NCBI GenBank assembly: GCA_012064385.1
Contig: QRDG01000231.1
Span: forward strand, 1,081,234 to 1,145,233
Origin: Puccinellia tenuiflora
Lineage: Eukaryota; Streptophyta; Magnoliopsida; Poales; Poaceae
Direction of reading: 5' to 3'
DNA length: 64,000 nucleotides
Positions 47,266 through 57,756 of this stretch are shown piece after piece. Made by a program: the position numbers and the translations under genes. The notes beneath the pieces were generated by a model. The model was not told the origin of the DNA. It did not search any database and saw nothing but the letters and a program-made list of their open reading frames with translations. Each line of letters begins with the position of its first letter. Positions within the stretch are counted from its first letter, which is position 1.

Positions 47266-49736
47266 GTCCCCTCCTCGTGCCTCCACCAACATGGTGCCCA
47301 AGAGAAGCTCAGGCTCCAAGAAGGACAAGCAAGCCCCCATTCCCATGGCGCCCAAACTCAAGTCAAGGTCGACGAAGGATGGCCCTCATCATACGGTGTC
47401 TCCTCCTCGTGTCACCACCCAAAAGGCGTCCAAGAGAAGATCACGCCCCAAGAAGGACAAGGACATCCTCGCCAAGCTCATGACAAAAATTGACACCTTC
47501 CGCAAGGAGCTCCATGAAGACATCGACCACCACCTCAAGACCAAGATCTTCGGCGACACTTCTACGAGCACATGGTCCACTACACTTGAAGATGGAGGAA
47601 GACAAGGCCCTATCTATGATCATTATGACGACTCGAGCCCCACTCTCGACACCAACATGAGCCTACTTCCGCATCTACACCAAGATGAAGACCTCCTATG
47701 CCCTATATGCCATGGCCACGGTCACATCATGTGGGATTGCCCCCAAGCGTCAAGAATCGATGAATCAAGATGGCGAGAAGATGGTCGAGCACGAGATTGT
47801 TCCTTCGACCAAGGAGGCGAGCATGGCGGATGCGACCACTATGGACGTCGAGTCAAGTGGAGAAGCCGAGCATGGGATGTTCCCTTCGGCAAAGGAGTCG
47901 AGTGATGATGCTCATCCTATGGCATTCATCTTTGGAGGCGACAAGGTTGAGGAGGTTGAGCATGGGAGTTTCCCTTCAACCAAGGCGGTGAATGGAGTTG
48001 AGAATATCGAGCCTATCCCTATATGCTTGAATGATGACATGGTAGCAATCCCACGTGAGCATGAAAGCCACCTAGCCCACTTGAGGGAGAGTGCAAGTGA
48101 GTTGAGTGCCTCCACTATATGCGAGATTGAGTGCTTCCACTTTGAGGGAATGAGTGATACACCACTTGAGTTGTGAGAGGTAGTAGATAGGTCAAGTGAG
48201 GCCATTCCGATTTCTAACAACTTACCCTCTACCTCTAGTGTGTTCTCTCATTGTGTGCTAGGTTCCATGGATGAAGATACGCCAAGCCTCGACATGAAGA
48301 GGCCTCAAATGGAGAATATGTACATGGAGGATGAAGACGATGCCACCCCATGGTCACATCAAGATGTACAAGTCGGCCACATGGATGCCACTACTACTAC
48401 CTCAACACCTAATTATCAAGAGCGGGACTACAATGGTACGCATATATGTGTTGATGATGCCATGATCCCACTAGTGGACATGATGACTTTTGATTGCATA
48501 CATGATGTGGATGCTTCTTTTGATGTCACCTATGATTCTTTCATATTCCCATGTCATACCTTGTTTCAAAACAATGTTGATCATGTGGAATTTGCTATGT
48601 GTGATGATCTTACCACATGCATGCCTTGCTATGAATGTTTCCATTTTTCTCCCATTGTTGCATGCAATATGTTGAACAATTTATCTTTCATATGTCTTTC
48701 TTGCAATGATGATGAAATTCTTGATAATGAGTTTGCCCCCATAGCATCCTCGCCTTTTGGAGATGGTTCCTTTTGCTATGTTGAGAATTTTCCTTCATTT
48801 TGCATGTTGACCATCCGCATATTTCATACTTTCATATTGAATTTGGTGCGCTTGGTGATGTGCAAATGAAGAGACACATCATAATGGATGATGTGTTCGT
48901 GTACCATGCACATAATTTCTTTATGTGGAATTTCGTGTGTAATGGTCTCCGCATGCTAATGTCAACTTCAAGTGAGCATGAGTTGACAAAAGGAGCTCTT
49001 GAGAGCATAATACTTGTGAGTTTCGGTTTAAACCCGGCTCTAATACCTTCCACATGTTTGCTTCCAACAAATTGAACAAATTCTCTTTCCTTTGGTTGGT
49101 TTGCAAGCATGTGAGTGTTTTTGTTTCCCTTTGTGACATGCATGTTTCCTTGAGTTTTCATCTAGATGATTTATGTGTTGCCACAAACTTGATGAGCAAT
49201 TTCTCCTCCCTTATGTTTGTTGGCCACCATAATGTTATTTTGAGCATGTATTGTCACAAGTGCTTCCGTTTTTTGGCCCATTGGTGATGATGATTTGGAA
49301 ATCCCTCTTCTTGTTTTTTTGCCAAATTCTCTTCTTATTGCAACAAAGATATTGACCAATTTCTCTTTCTGATGCTTTTTTGCGATAGTGCTCATATGTT
49401 TCAAAATGAGATAGCTCCGATAGCACTCTCAAATTTTATTAGAGATTTTGTGTTTTCACATCTTGAGGATGTTCGGATGAGTAGTTTGCACATTGACCTC
49501 GCATTTAAAATACTTTCCATATATTTGTGTTGTGCTAATGGTGTAATGATCAAGATTGGACATGTCATGGATGATGTGCTCCACTATCATGCACACACAT
49601 TGTTTGCTTGGTCTTTGATGCATGTAGGTAACGATGGCGACATGGTGACTTCCGTTCCAACGGCAAACCATCTACCCCCTTCACATGGTGATGACGTGCA
49701 AGCGTCGAGGACGACGCTTTTCGAAGGAGGGGGAGA
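47266..49736 (+). pseudogene. Outer element interior, 3' part: zinc-knuckle gag-like and degenerate region
   Basis: The frame through 47249-47905 has Lys/Arg/Pro-rich repeats, then a retroviral-type zinc knuckle CPICHGHGHIMWDC (C-x2-C-x4-H-x4-C) near 47697-47740. Downstream frames (48240-48869, 49372-49794) are acidic and His/Cys/Met-rich with no recognised domain. No protease, integrase or reverse transcriptase motif is visible. The reading frame changes several times, so this is a decayed or never-autonomous element. Confidence 0.55.
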
Positions 49737-52726
49737 TGATGCAGCCCAACCCAACGACATCACCATGTCAAGCGTCCCAATGCATGCCACGTGAACATGG
49801 ATGTCAAAGGTGACCTCCTTCCTCTCTACGAACTACAATGCACCGCCTTTGGATGGTATACTACCTAAGCCTCTACCCTTGCATATTGATAGGTGTCACA
49901 CGACGAGTACGGACGCCAAGGGAGATGCCGAGGATGCTCAAGACTCGAAGCCATCCAAGGCGTACGCATGGAAACGAAGAAGGAAGAAGAGTTGCAGCTC
50001 CAGGAAGACCCGGCACTACCGCCAGGCCGGTACTACCGGGCAAGCACCACCCGACTGCCGGAATTGCTCTCTGTTAGAGGTCCGGAACTACCGGGTTGGG
50101 ACCGGTACTACCGCCCCCAGGCCGGTACTACCGGACCCCTCGGGCCTACGTGCATATCTAGGGAATATTCCCTTGTATCTTATTGATACGTGTCAAACGT
50201 ATCTATAATTTTTGATTGTTCCATGCTACTTATATGTCATTGTTACAGGTTTTCATTACTTAATTATATCATTTTTAGGCTTTTTGTCGGACTAACCTAT
50301 TGACAAGATGCCAGTGCTAGTTCCCTGTTTTCGCTATTTTCTATTTCAGAAAATTTACTTCTGAAAATATTCTCGGAATTGGACGAAACTTTTTGGAGAT
50401 TTTTTATTCGACGAGATAAAGACCTGGACCAAAGGGGAGCCGGAGGGGCCACCCAGGGGCTAGGGGCGACCCCTGGCCGCGACCTGAGTGGGGCTGTGGG
50501 GGGGACCCGCCCCTGCCCTCTGGACGTCGCCTCGGCCTCCCTCGACGCCTATAAAATCCCTTTTGACCTAAAATGTCAGGGGCGATGATTATTTTCCAGA
50601 AACACATCCCGGCACCGTTGCCACCACGAACCCTAGTTTGGGGAGATTTTGAAGCTGCTCCCGGCATGCTGCCGGAGGGGAGATCGATCCCGGAGGGCTC
50701 TACATCGCCATGCCTTCCACCGGGATGAAGTGTGAGTAGTTCCACCTTGGACTACGGGTTCATGGCAGTAGCTAGATGGTTGTCTCTCTCCCTTGTGCTT
50801 CATATTTATGGTCTTGTGAGCTGCCCTACATGATCAAGATCGACTATTTGTAATGCTATATGATGTGTTTGTTGGGATCCGATGGATTATGAAGTTATGA
50901 TCAGATTGTGCATGATTCTTATATGTTAATTTATGTTCCTGCATGCTCTCCGATGTGTGTATTTGCTTTGGCCAAGTAATTATGTGTGTCTCCAAGAGGG
51001 AGTATTTATGCTAGATAGTTGGTTCATGCCCCCTTTTGTGCCTGGGCACGAGTGACAGAAATGTCTAAGGACGAGGGTGTGCTGTTGCGACTAAGGGTAA
51101 AACAGCGATGTTTATGTCTACATGATTATAAATGTTGCTTACATCATACACTTTACTTAGTGCAATTGTCTATTGCTTGCAACTTAATACCGATGGGTGA
51201 CAGGCTGGATAGCGATCCCTAGGTGGACTTTTTAGACAAAGATACAATTGGATGGCGGTCTTTGTTCCTTGTTGTGATGCCTACATGAATATTACCGTGA
51301 ATATTCTGATATAGCTAGATTAAGTTTGTGTCATAATTCTGTCAATTGCCTAGCTGTAATTTGTTTACCTTCATATGAGTATTTTATTTATTGGAGAGAC
51401 ACCCCTTGTGAACCCATGGCCCCCGGTCCATCTTTTTACATTGTTTACAACCTCATTTACTTGCTTTCCATCATCAATTGCTCACTGGTCCGTTTTCATA
51501 TATCATTTCACTATATTATACGTTTAACCGCTTTGTTTTCAGCAGGCCGGGAAGATTGACAACCTTCCTGCCGTTGGGGGCAAAGTAATTGTTTGAGTGT
51601 GTGCAGTTCCACGTTCGTCACGGTTAAGCGCCAGAGATCGACGACGTTCACCTCGTTGTTGATTTCAAAGTCCTACTGGTTCGATTAATCCTTGATTCTT
51701 CGCTGAGGGAAAACTGCTACTTGCTACATTCCACGCCTTCACTTGGGGCACCATCCAACTTTGCCAGTCCTTATCAAGCAGTTTTCTAGCGCCGTTGCCG
51801 GGGATCGCACTAAAGCTACATAAGAAGATTTTTCTCCGCCAACTCTGCCAGCGCTTGTCAATATCCATTATCACTTATCCTCCCACCTACCTTTTGGCTT
51901 AGCCTATATATATCTCCCTCCTCCCTTAGATCTAGGGTTGGGTTGGAATAGAGATAGTGACTTGGGCTTGTGCTCATCCCTCCCTTTGTGGAGAAGATCC
52001 CCATGGGATTCAACGCCACTCCTTAGACTTCATCTATTGAGTGATTCAAGGTTCCCTTCTTGCGCAAAGTTTCTCCCGTGTGTAATTCTATTTCACCGTC
52101 TCTCACTCACGGGATTCTACCGAGCGCTTGCCGATCTTTCACATAGGAATTCTACCTCGCGGTCTCTCCCTTGTGTGATTCTATTGGGCCGGTTGGACCG
52201 ACGGTGAGGGCAACAGGTCACTGGTATCGGGTTTATGTTCTTGTGTTCTTCGTGTTCTTGTGTGCATTCGCCCTCTCGTTCGTCAATCCGTGAAGATCGG
52301 GCCACCCTAGAGGGCTTAGTCCACCATGTCTTCATATGCAGGTTAGTGGTACATGGATTCAGATTTCAGCTAGGGATGACTTTGACTTCATAGATGTGAC
52401 ATGTACTCTACATACCCTCTAGAAAACTTTGTCGTGCCAATGATTAATTGTTAAATCTCTTTAATGGATGCTTGTAAAACTGATCACACTATTATGATAA
52501 CTTTTTTCTGGATGGAAGAAGGAAAGTGAATTCCTACGTGTTGAAGCAAAATGGATCAAGTTGGATGAGGATTGGAGATTACGTGTACTTTCAACATGGA
52601 TGGTATGCTTGTGATCTTTCATGCACAAAATTAAGCTTGTATGATCTTGTACGTAATACTCGTACAAAATCACTATCCTAGCCGAATAAGCTTCATTCCA
52701 TCTTATGAATACCAGTGGCAGAAACA
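49737..52726 (+). repeat. Right terminal repeat of the outer element, interrupted
   Basis: It pairs with 26128-27201. Removing the insert 50184-51873 and one target copy leaves about 1295 bp. It keeps about 245 bp (51879-52123) missing from the left repeat. Confidence 0.7.
50184..51873 (+). mobile_element. Collapsed LTR element (LTR, primer site and a short end remnant)
   Basis: It starts TGATACGTG and ends CCATTATCA. The target duplication CTTAT is perfect (50179-50183 and 51874-51878). The LTR proper ends near 51778 (CTTATCA). A primer site with one change (TAGCGCCGTTGCCGGGGA) and about 75 bases follow, ending in a near repeat of the LTR tail. It is the same family group as copies 1 and 2. 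This looks like an internal deletion between a point just after the primer site and the end of the 3' LTR, not a simple solo LTR. Confidence 0.85.
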
Positions 52727-52835
52727 TGCATGTCAAGATGGCTGATCGACACAATCTTAGTCCACCGTTTTTTATTACTCTCCATTACCAGATTAAGTTC
52801 TATTTATAAACAGTGTTTATAACTGCTATAGATGT

Positions 52836-53316
52836 TCAGTTGCCATGTTCGCCGCCGCCTCCACCACCACCGTTCATGTCACCACCTGAACCATAGCCTT
52901 CTCCATACCCAGACCCATAGCTACCACCGCTGCAGTCAGATCCACCGCCTCCTCCTCCTCCACTACCTCCCCCACTGCCTTGACCACCAGAACCGTAACC
53001 GGAGCCATAACACCGCCATAACCTGATCCCATGCCCACACAACCTCCACCACCACCACCCCCATGGCCACCACCACCGCCGCCACCACCTTGCCTCCAGA
53101 GCCATAATCAGCGCCATAGCCCAAGCCGTAGCCATAACCATGGCCGGCACTTCCACCGCCTTATCCTCTGCCACCACCACCACCACCATAAACTCCTCCT
53201 CCAGCACCAATGCCGGTAACAGCCACTGGGGCTCTCGCAGTGGTGACGAGGTGGGTGCCGGCGAGCAGGATCAGGAGAGCAGTGAGAGTTAGGGCCTGTT
53301 TGTTGGTGTTTGACAT
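52836..53316 (-). pseudogene. Secreted glycine-rich protein gene with frame breaks
   Basis: The ATG is at 53316. The first 30 residues form a classic signal peptide (MSNTNKQALTLTALLILLAG...). Gly/Tyr-rich repeats follow (GGGVYGGGGGG; GYGYGLGYGADYGSGG) and the C-terminus is rich in GYGSGG ending GGGGEHGN, stop at 52836. Such proteins are usually exported to the cell wall. Breaks: TAA at 53163-53161, and two frame changes near 53080 and 53010 that look like single bases missing from CC and TT pairs. It is either a recent pseudogene or an intact gene with consensus errors. Confidence 0.75.
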
Positions 53317-53396
53317 TCTATTGCGAAATAGCTTCCAAACTAACTAGCTGTGGTTGCGTTTTGGTGTTGTGATCAGCTTCAGATTGATGTAGATAC

Positions 53397-53404
53397 AATT
53401 TATA
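53397..53404 (-). promoter_or_regulatory. TATA box of the glycine-rich protein gene
   Basis: Minus-strand TATAAATT, about 80 bp before the ATG at 53316. Confidence 0.7.
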
Positions 53405-53779
53405 GGCGTGGTCACTTGCATTTGCATTTCACACAATTTTTCATGATGGTGCGTGTCATCATCTCACCTAATTAACTCCACTACTTAAGATAATAGTAGA
53501 TGTACTGAATGACAAATGTATGGATGGGTTTGGGGTCACAGACACGTGGCATATCTATATGTACATTTAGTAATATAGTGGGGGTGGTTGGTCAACTCAA
53601 TATGACAGGTTTTGTCAATGTTTGCTTTTGAAAAATATATACACTCACTGCTGCCTAGTTTTGTCAATGTTTGCTTTTGACAAATATATACACTGCTGCT
53701 TCGAGCAATCTAAAACCATACAGATGTACAGAAATACAGCAAAGGCATTTCCTTGAACTGTTTTTACATTTTTTTTTTC

Positions 53780-54430
53780 TTGCCGGGGGGGGGGGGGGGG
53801 GGGGAGATGAATTATTTGTTCACTGGATAAGTTTTGAGGGAAGATGGTGCGGATGAACTTGAGGAAGCACTCCGAGTAGAACCGAGGTTTGACAATGGAT
53901 ATCGACAAGGTGGTATAGTTGATGGACTTGTAGGCGTGCTCAATCTTCTCTCTCATGCTATACTCCTGCAGAATGTCAATGATCCCTATGTAGAGCACCA
54001 CATCACAAACCTGACGGAACGATTTGTTGCCGCTTGCTTCTCTGCTCTCGCGGGCATGTTCATCCCTAGCTGGATCTGAAGCCTATCCAATTTGACAGCA
54101 AATTCAATCATCTGAAATCATACATTGGCATCAGAAGAACATGAGAATGGACTATCTCTATTTATGACCTGGTTGTGCCTCGAAGTCCGAGCTCAACTTC
54201 CTCGAAACAAGCAGATGAGGCTTCCCCTGACGTGTGGGGGCGACAACGATTTTCCTCATTTGGTCGCTATCCCGCTGCACCAAAATCAGCCCTTCTCGAT
54301 AGTTATAAGTGGAATCCTCCTCCACGGCATCTGCATTACCAATGTCAGCAAGCAGAAAATTCAGAGAATGAAGATGTATATGCATGCTTACCAGAGAAAT
54401 GAAGATATATATTGCATGCTTACCTTATAA
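53780..54430 (-). pseudogene. Phosphatidylinositol-4-phosphate 5-kinase, 3' gene fragment
   Basis: One exon (acceptor before 54111) encodes LGMNMPARAE, then VCDVVLYIGIIDILQ, EKIEHAYKSI and FYSECFLKFIRTIFPQN, the C-terminal end of plant PIP5K catalytic domains. An upstream piece (54360-54158) reads REGLILVQRDSD...PHLLVS and may be the preceding exon. A single-base shift near 54030 separates MPARAE from the rest. The kinase core with its ATP site is not in the window region to the right, so this is a fragment. PIP5K makes PI(4,5)P2 at membranes; this copy is unlikely to be active. Confidence 0.75.
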
Positions 54431-54824
54431 AAGAACGGTTAGTTTATCACGCGAAATGCTCTCATGTAATGATGCTCCTCTTTGTAGGTTTTGACAAGCT
54501 TGGTAGTGGAAACCAATAAGTAAATTATTAATCCATTATACCCCGGTTAATTAGAAACTTGTCGGTCTCAATCTCCAGCTTTGAGGACGCCTCTAGAGGT
54601 TGTTCTGGAGGCAACATTGAGAGGCAAGTTATTTTTAGAGAGTGGGAGTGACCTCAAGGCCATTGGCCACAATGGAGGGTACCATGCATTCTAGTAGTAC
54701 TACCTCTGTCCTAAAATACATGACATATGTATTTACTCAATAGAGAAACTTTACTAAGTTTGATCAATATATAGAATGTAAGATCACCAATTACAAGATC
54801 GAATAAATATATGAAAAAAAAAAA
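54431..54824. other. AT-rich flank with a possible broken Stowaway end
   Basis: TACTACCTCTGTCCTAAAAT near 54699 resembles a Stowaway left end, but no matching right end is present before the next MITE. Confidence 0.35.
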
Positions 54825-54826
54825 TA

Positions 54827-55064
54827 CTCCATCTCTGCCAAGATGTAGTGTGTATTAGTTTTGATCAAATTCAAACCTTATAAAGTTGATCAATAATATA
54901 TAAAATATTAAGATTACAATATGAAAGTATATAACATGATGGTGTAATGATATGGTTTGATGTTGTAGACATTGATATATTTTTATCTATATATACTTGG
55001 TCGTCAAACTTTACGAAGATTGACTTTGAAATCTAATATGCACTACATTTTAGCAAGGAGGGAG
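54827..55064. mobile_element. Stowaway MITE (238 bp)
   Basis: Flanked by TA at 54825-54826 and 55065-55066. The ends CTCCATCTCTGCCAAGATG and, inverted, CTCCCTCCTTGCTAAAATG continue pairing for about 31 bases (TAGTG-GTATTAG). Confidence 0.8.
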
Positions 55065-55544
55065 TATATCTTATGGTATCTATTGATATTGATTTGCATT
55101 GACTTTGATTATTTTATTTGTTGGTCATATATTTCGGGACGGAGTGAGCAGTTTTCGGGATGAGTGAGCAGTGAGTAGCATCGTCACGGGTTGTGTTCTT
55201 GTCCATGAGGTGATTGTAACCTACGCAAAAAAAGATTAGCGTGCAGAGAACATTTTGCATACAAGAACAAGGGTGAATAGTGGTGATTGTAACTCTCATT
55301 CCGTATTGCCTTGCTCTTGCGGCGACCAGTACCAATTTTATGCTTCTTCCAAAAGTTCATAATGATCCGAGAGAGCTGAAAGAGGGTATTCGAACCATAT
55401 GTATACACAAAACTACGCATCCATATGTATACAGGTAGAATTTTTACGGAAAAATCTGAGATTATATAATTATGTTTTCAAAATTTTAGAAGACCGTAGC
55501 TACATGTAGCTCGGGTTTTGTTTTTTTTTCTCACAACAATTCTA
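55065..55544. other. Intergenic; no gene recognised
   Basis: Mostly AT-rich; short frames only. Confidence 0.4.
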
Positions 55545-55637
55545 CTCCCTCTGATCCATAAAAAATGTCGTCCACTTAATATAAAGTTTGTACTAAATTA
55601 ATACAAAATGAGCGACACTTTTTATGTATTGGAGGAG
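55545..55637. mobile_element. Stowaway MITE (93 bp)
   Basis: Flanked by TA at 55543-55544 and 55638-55639. The left end CTCCCTCTGATCCATAAAAA pairs with the inverted right end CTCCTCCAATACATAAAAA and on to ATGTCGTCC/GTGTCGCTC. Confidence 0.85.
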
Positions 55638-55689
55638 TACCTTTTATGAGGAAAGTGGTATCTGGCCACTCACCTGAGTACGAACCACG

Positions 55690-56740
55690 GCACCTCCGAG
55701 AGGATTGATCTAGTGTCTTGCTGAAGGCAAGCCACAGGGTGCCTGGACCCCCAACATCCACCGTCCATCCCCATCCAACGGACAACAGCAGTTCAAGCGA
55801 CCTGACGCGCAAGTCAGAACTCAGAAACGAGCGTGGTCAAATCAGACGAAGCTTTGCCGCAACCACTCCGCGGTAGAAAACAGAGCCGGCAAGCTCCTCG
55901 ACCGCCACTCCGAAGCTCCCCGCTCCGCTCCGGCGGCTCCCTCCGTCCCCTACGACGCCCCATCTGCCCCCTCCTTCGGTGCACACAGCATCCAGCAGCT
56001 GGTAGCTCACGAGGCGAGCCCTTCTCTGTTCGAAACAGCACAACCAAATTCAGTAAACAGTGTTGTTTTTTCAGTTCAGCAAAAAAAGTGAACAAGATGC
56101 AGTCTATTACTATTAGAAATGAATTGAAAACTGAAAATCAGAGCATTGAAATTTTGTACAAACTAAAGAGAGGCCTGCATCCTCTTAAGCTAAACCTTGA
56201 CATAAAAAAATCCACAAAAATAAATTCCGTCTCAGCTAATCAAGTCCCAGATTAGCCTGTTTTTTACTACTCACATAACACCATGTTTAATTCTTGCCAG
56301 CAGTGCCAGGTTATTGCTCAGCCAGTGCAGAAGAATGTGTGGATTTCAACAGTATCAGCGTCGCGCAGCGCAAATCCATGGAGTAGCAACTAAACACAAG
56401 GATAGTACTGATTGATGCTAGCGCTGGAGCACGACGTCCTGCCGTGTTGCCGATGCAGCGGAGGGCACCAGTGAAGCCTGTCGGAAGGGGCGGACGGCCT
56501 CCGTTTCCCGCGGCGATGGCGCTACTCGGTTCCAGCGGTGACGGGGCGCCGGGTCCGTGGGAGCTCCACCCGCGAAGCTCTGTGTTCCCTGCGTGTTCTG
56601 TAGGCTGTTGCTGCGCGTGTGAGGTTGCTTGACTGTGAACTGCTGCTGTCCGTTGGATGGGGATGTACGGTGGATGTTGGGGGTCGAGGCACCGTGTGCC
56701 TTTGCCTTCAGCAAGGCACTGGATCTCAGTCCCCTCCGAG
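55690..56740. mobile_element. MULE-like element with about 115-bp inverted repeats
   Basis: 55690-55815 is inverted at 56610-56740: both contain CTTGCTGAAGGCAA, ACCCCCAACATCCACCGT and CATCCCCATCCAACGGACA. The 0.8-kb centre has no transposase; it holds GC-rich sequence with no conserved frame. Long inverted repeats and gene-like content fit a non-autonomous Mutator-like or Pack-MULE element. Exact ends and the expected 9-bp duplication were not resolved. Confidence 0.6.
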
Positions 56741-56836
56741 ACGAAATGTCGTGACCACTCAACCAATTGGTGCCGGACAAATCGGCGAGAAGTCGGAAAC
56801 AAAAAGGTGGGAACGTCTCCACCTCCCCAGGCCTCC

Positions 56837-56846
56837 AGAATGTTCC
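56837..56846 (+). promoter_or_regulatory. Heat shock element, distal
   Basis: AGAATGTTCC fits nGAAnnTTCn and lies about 310 bp before the HSP70 start, with a further CCAGAAC nearby. Confidence 0.6.
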
Positions 56847-56981
56847 CGCGCTCTCCAGAACCCAAACCCCACAACCTAGGACGAGTCCAACTTCGCCACG
56901 ACTGGCCCGTCTCCCCCCCCGAGGACGCCGCGGCTTCCTCCCGTCCGTCCAAATCACATCCGACGGCTCCCGCCCACCCCA

Positions 56982-56991
56982 GGAACTTTCT
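56982..56991 (+). promoter_or_regulatory. Heat shock element, proximal, with TATA-like site
   Basis: GGAACTTTCT fits nGAAnnTTCn. A TTAAAA box at 57022-57027 lies about 30 bp downstream, so the arrangement matches a heat-inducible promoter. Confidence 0.6.
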
Positions 56992-57152
56992 AAACCCATA
57001 CTCGTCCGCGGGACCACTGCCTTTAAAATCCACCCCCTATAGCCTCTCCCTCCACACGTAACACGGTACACCTATTCTGTTCCTGACCGCGTGCTCCGAT
57101 CCTAGATCCCAACCAATCCCGTAATTCTCAGAGCTAAGTTGTCGACGAGATC

Positions 57153-57713
57153 ATGGCCGGAAAAGGAGACGGCCCGGCGATCGGCATCGACCTCGGCACC
57201 ACCTACTCCTGCGTCGGCGTCTGGCAGCATGATCGAGTCGAGATCATCGCCAACGACCAGGGCAACCGCACCACGCCCTCCTATGTCGGCTTCACCGACA
57301 CCGACGGCTCATCGGCGACGCCGCCAAGAACCAGGTCGCCATGAACCCGATCAACACCGTCTTCGGTATGTATATAAACCCATCCGATCTAATTTTTTGC
57401 TCTGTTCTGCTCTGCTCTGCTTCTGCAAGCCTTCGTTAGCAGATCGATGTCTCTGTACTACAGATCTGAACGCGCGCACGTGTCATAATTTTGCTTGCAG
57501 ATGCGAAGCGGCTCATCGGCCGGCGTTTCTCGGACGCGTCGGTGCAGAGCGACGCCAAGCTGTGGCCGTTCAAGGTGATCCCTGGCCCTGGAGACAAGCC
57601 CATGATCGGCGTCAAGTACAAGGGCGAGGACAAGCAGTTCTCGGCCGAGGAGATCTCCTCCATGGTGCTCAACAAGATGAAGGAGACGGCCGAGGCCTAC
57701 CTCGGCACAACCA

Positions 57714-57756
<43 letters not shown>

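Larger units (their letters stand above)
26128..52726 (+). mobile_element. Outer LTR-type element, split by nested insertions
   Basis: The long direct repeats at 26128-27201 and 49737-52726 share both boundaries: start TGATGCAGCCC, end GGCAGAAACA. The right copy is preceded by the purine tract GAAGGAGGGGGAGA (49723-49736), as expected for a 3' LTR. The interior (27202-28689 plus 47266-49736) carries a gag-like region with a zinc knuckle and no pol. The family was not identified. No clear primer site follows the left repeat and no 5-bp target duplication is visible (TTTCT left, TGCAT right), so an old or rearranged element is possible. Confidence 0.65.

Noticed and set aside
53031..53219. Proline/histidine-rich plus-strand frame
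   Set aside because: Antisense of the glycine-rich protein gene.
56311..57071. Long minus-strand frames of 217-240 codons upstream of HSP70
   Set aside because: They cross the MULE-like inverted repeat and the HSP70 promoter and show no domain.
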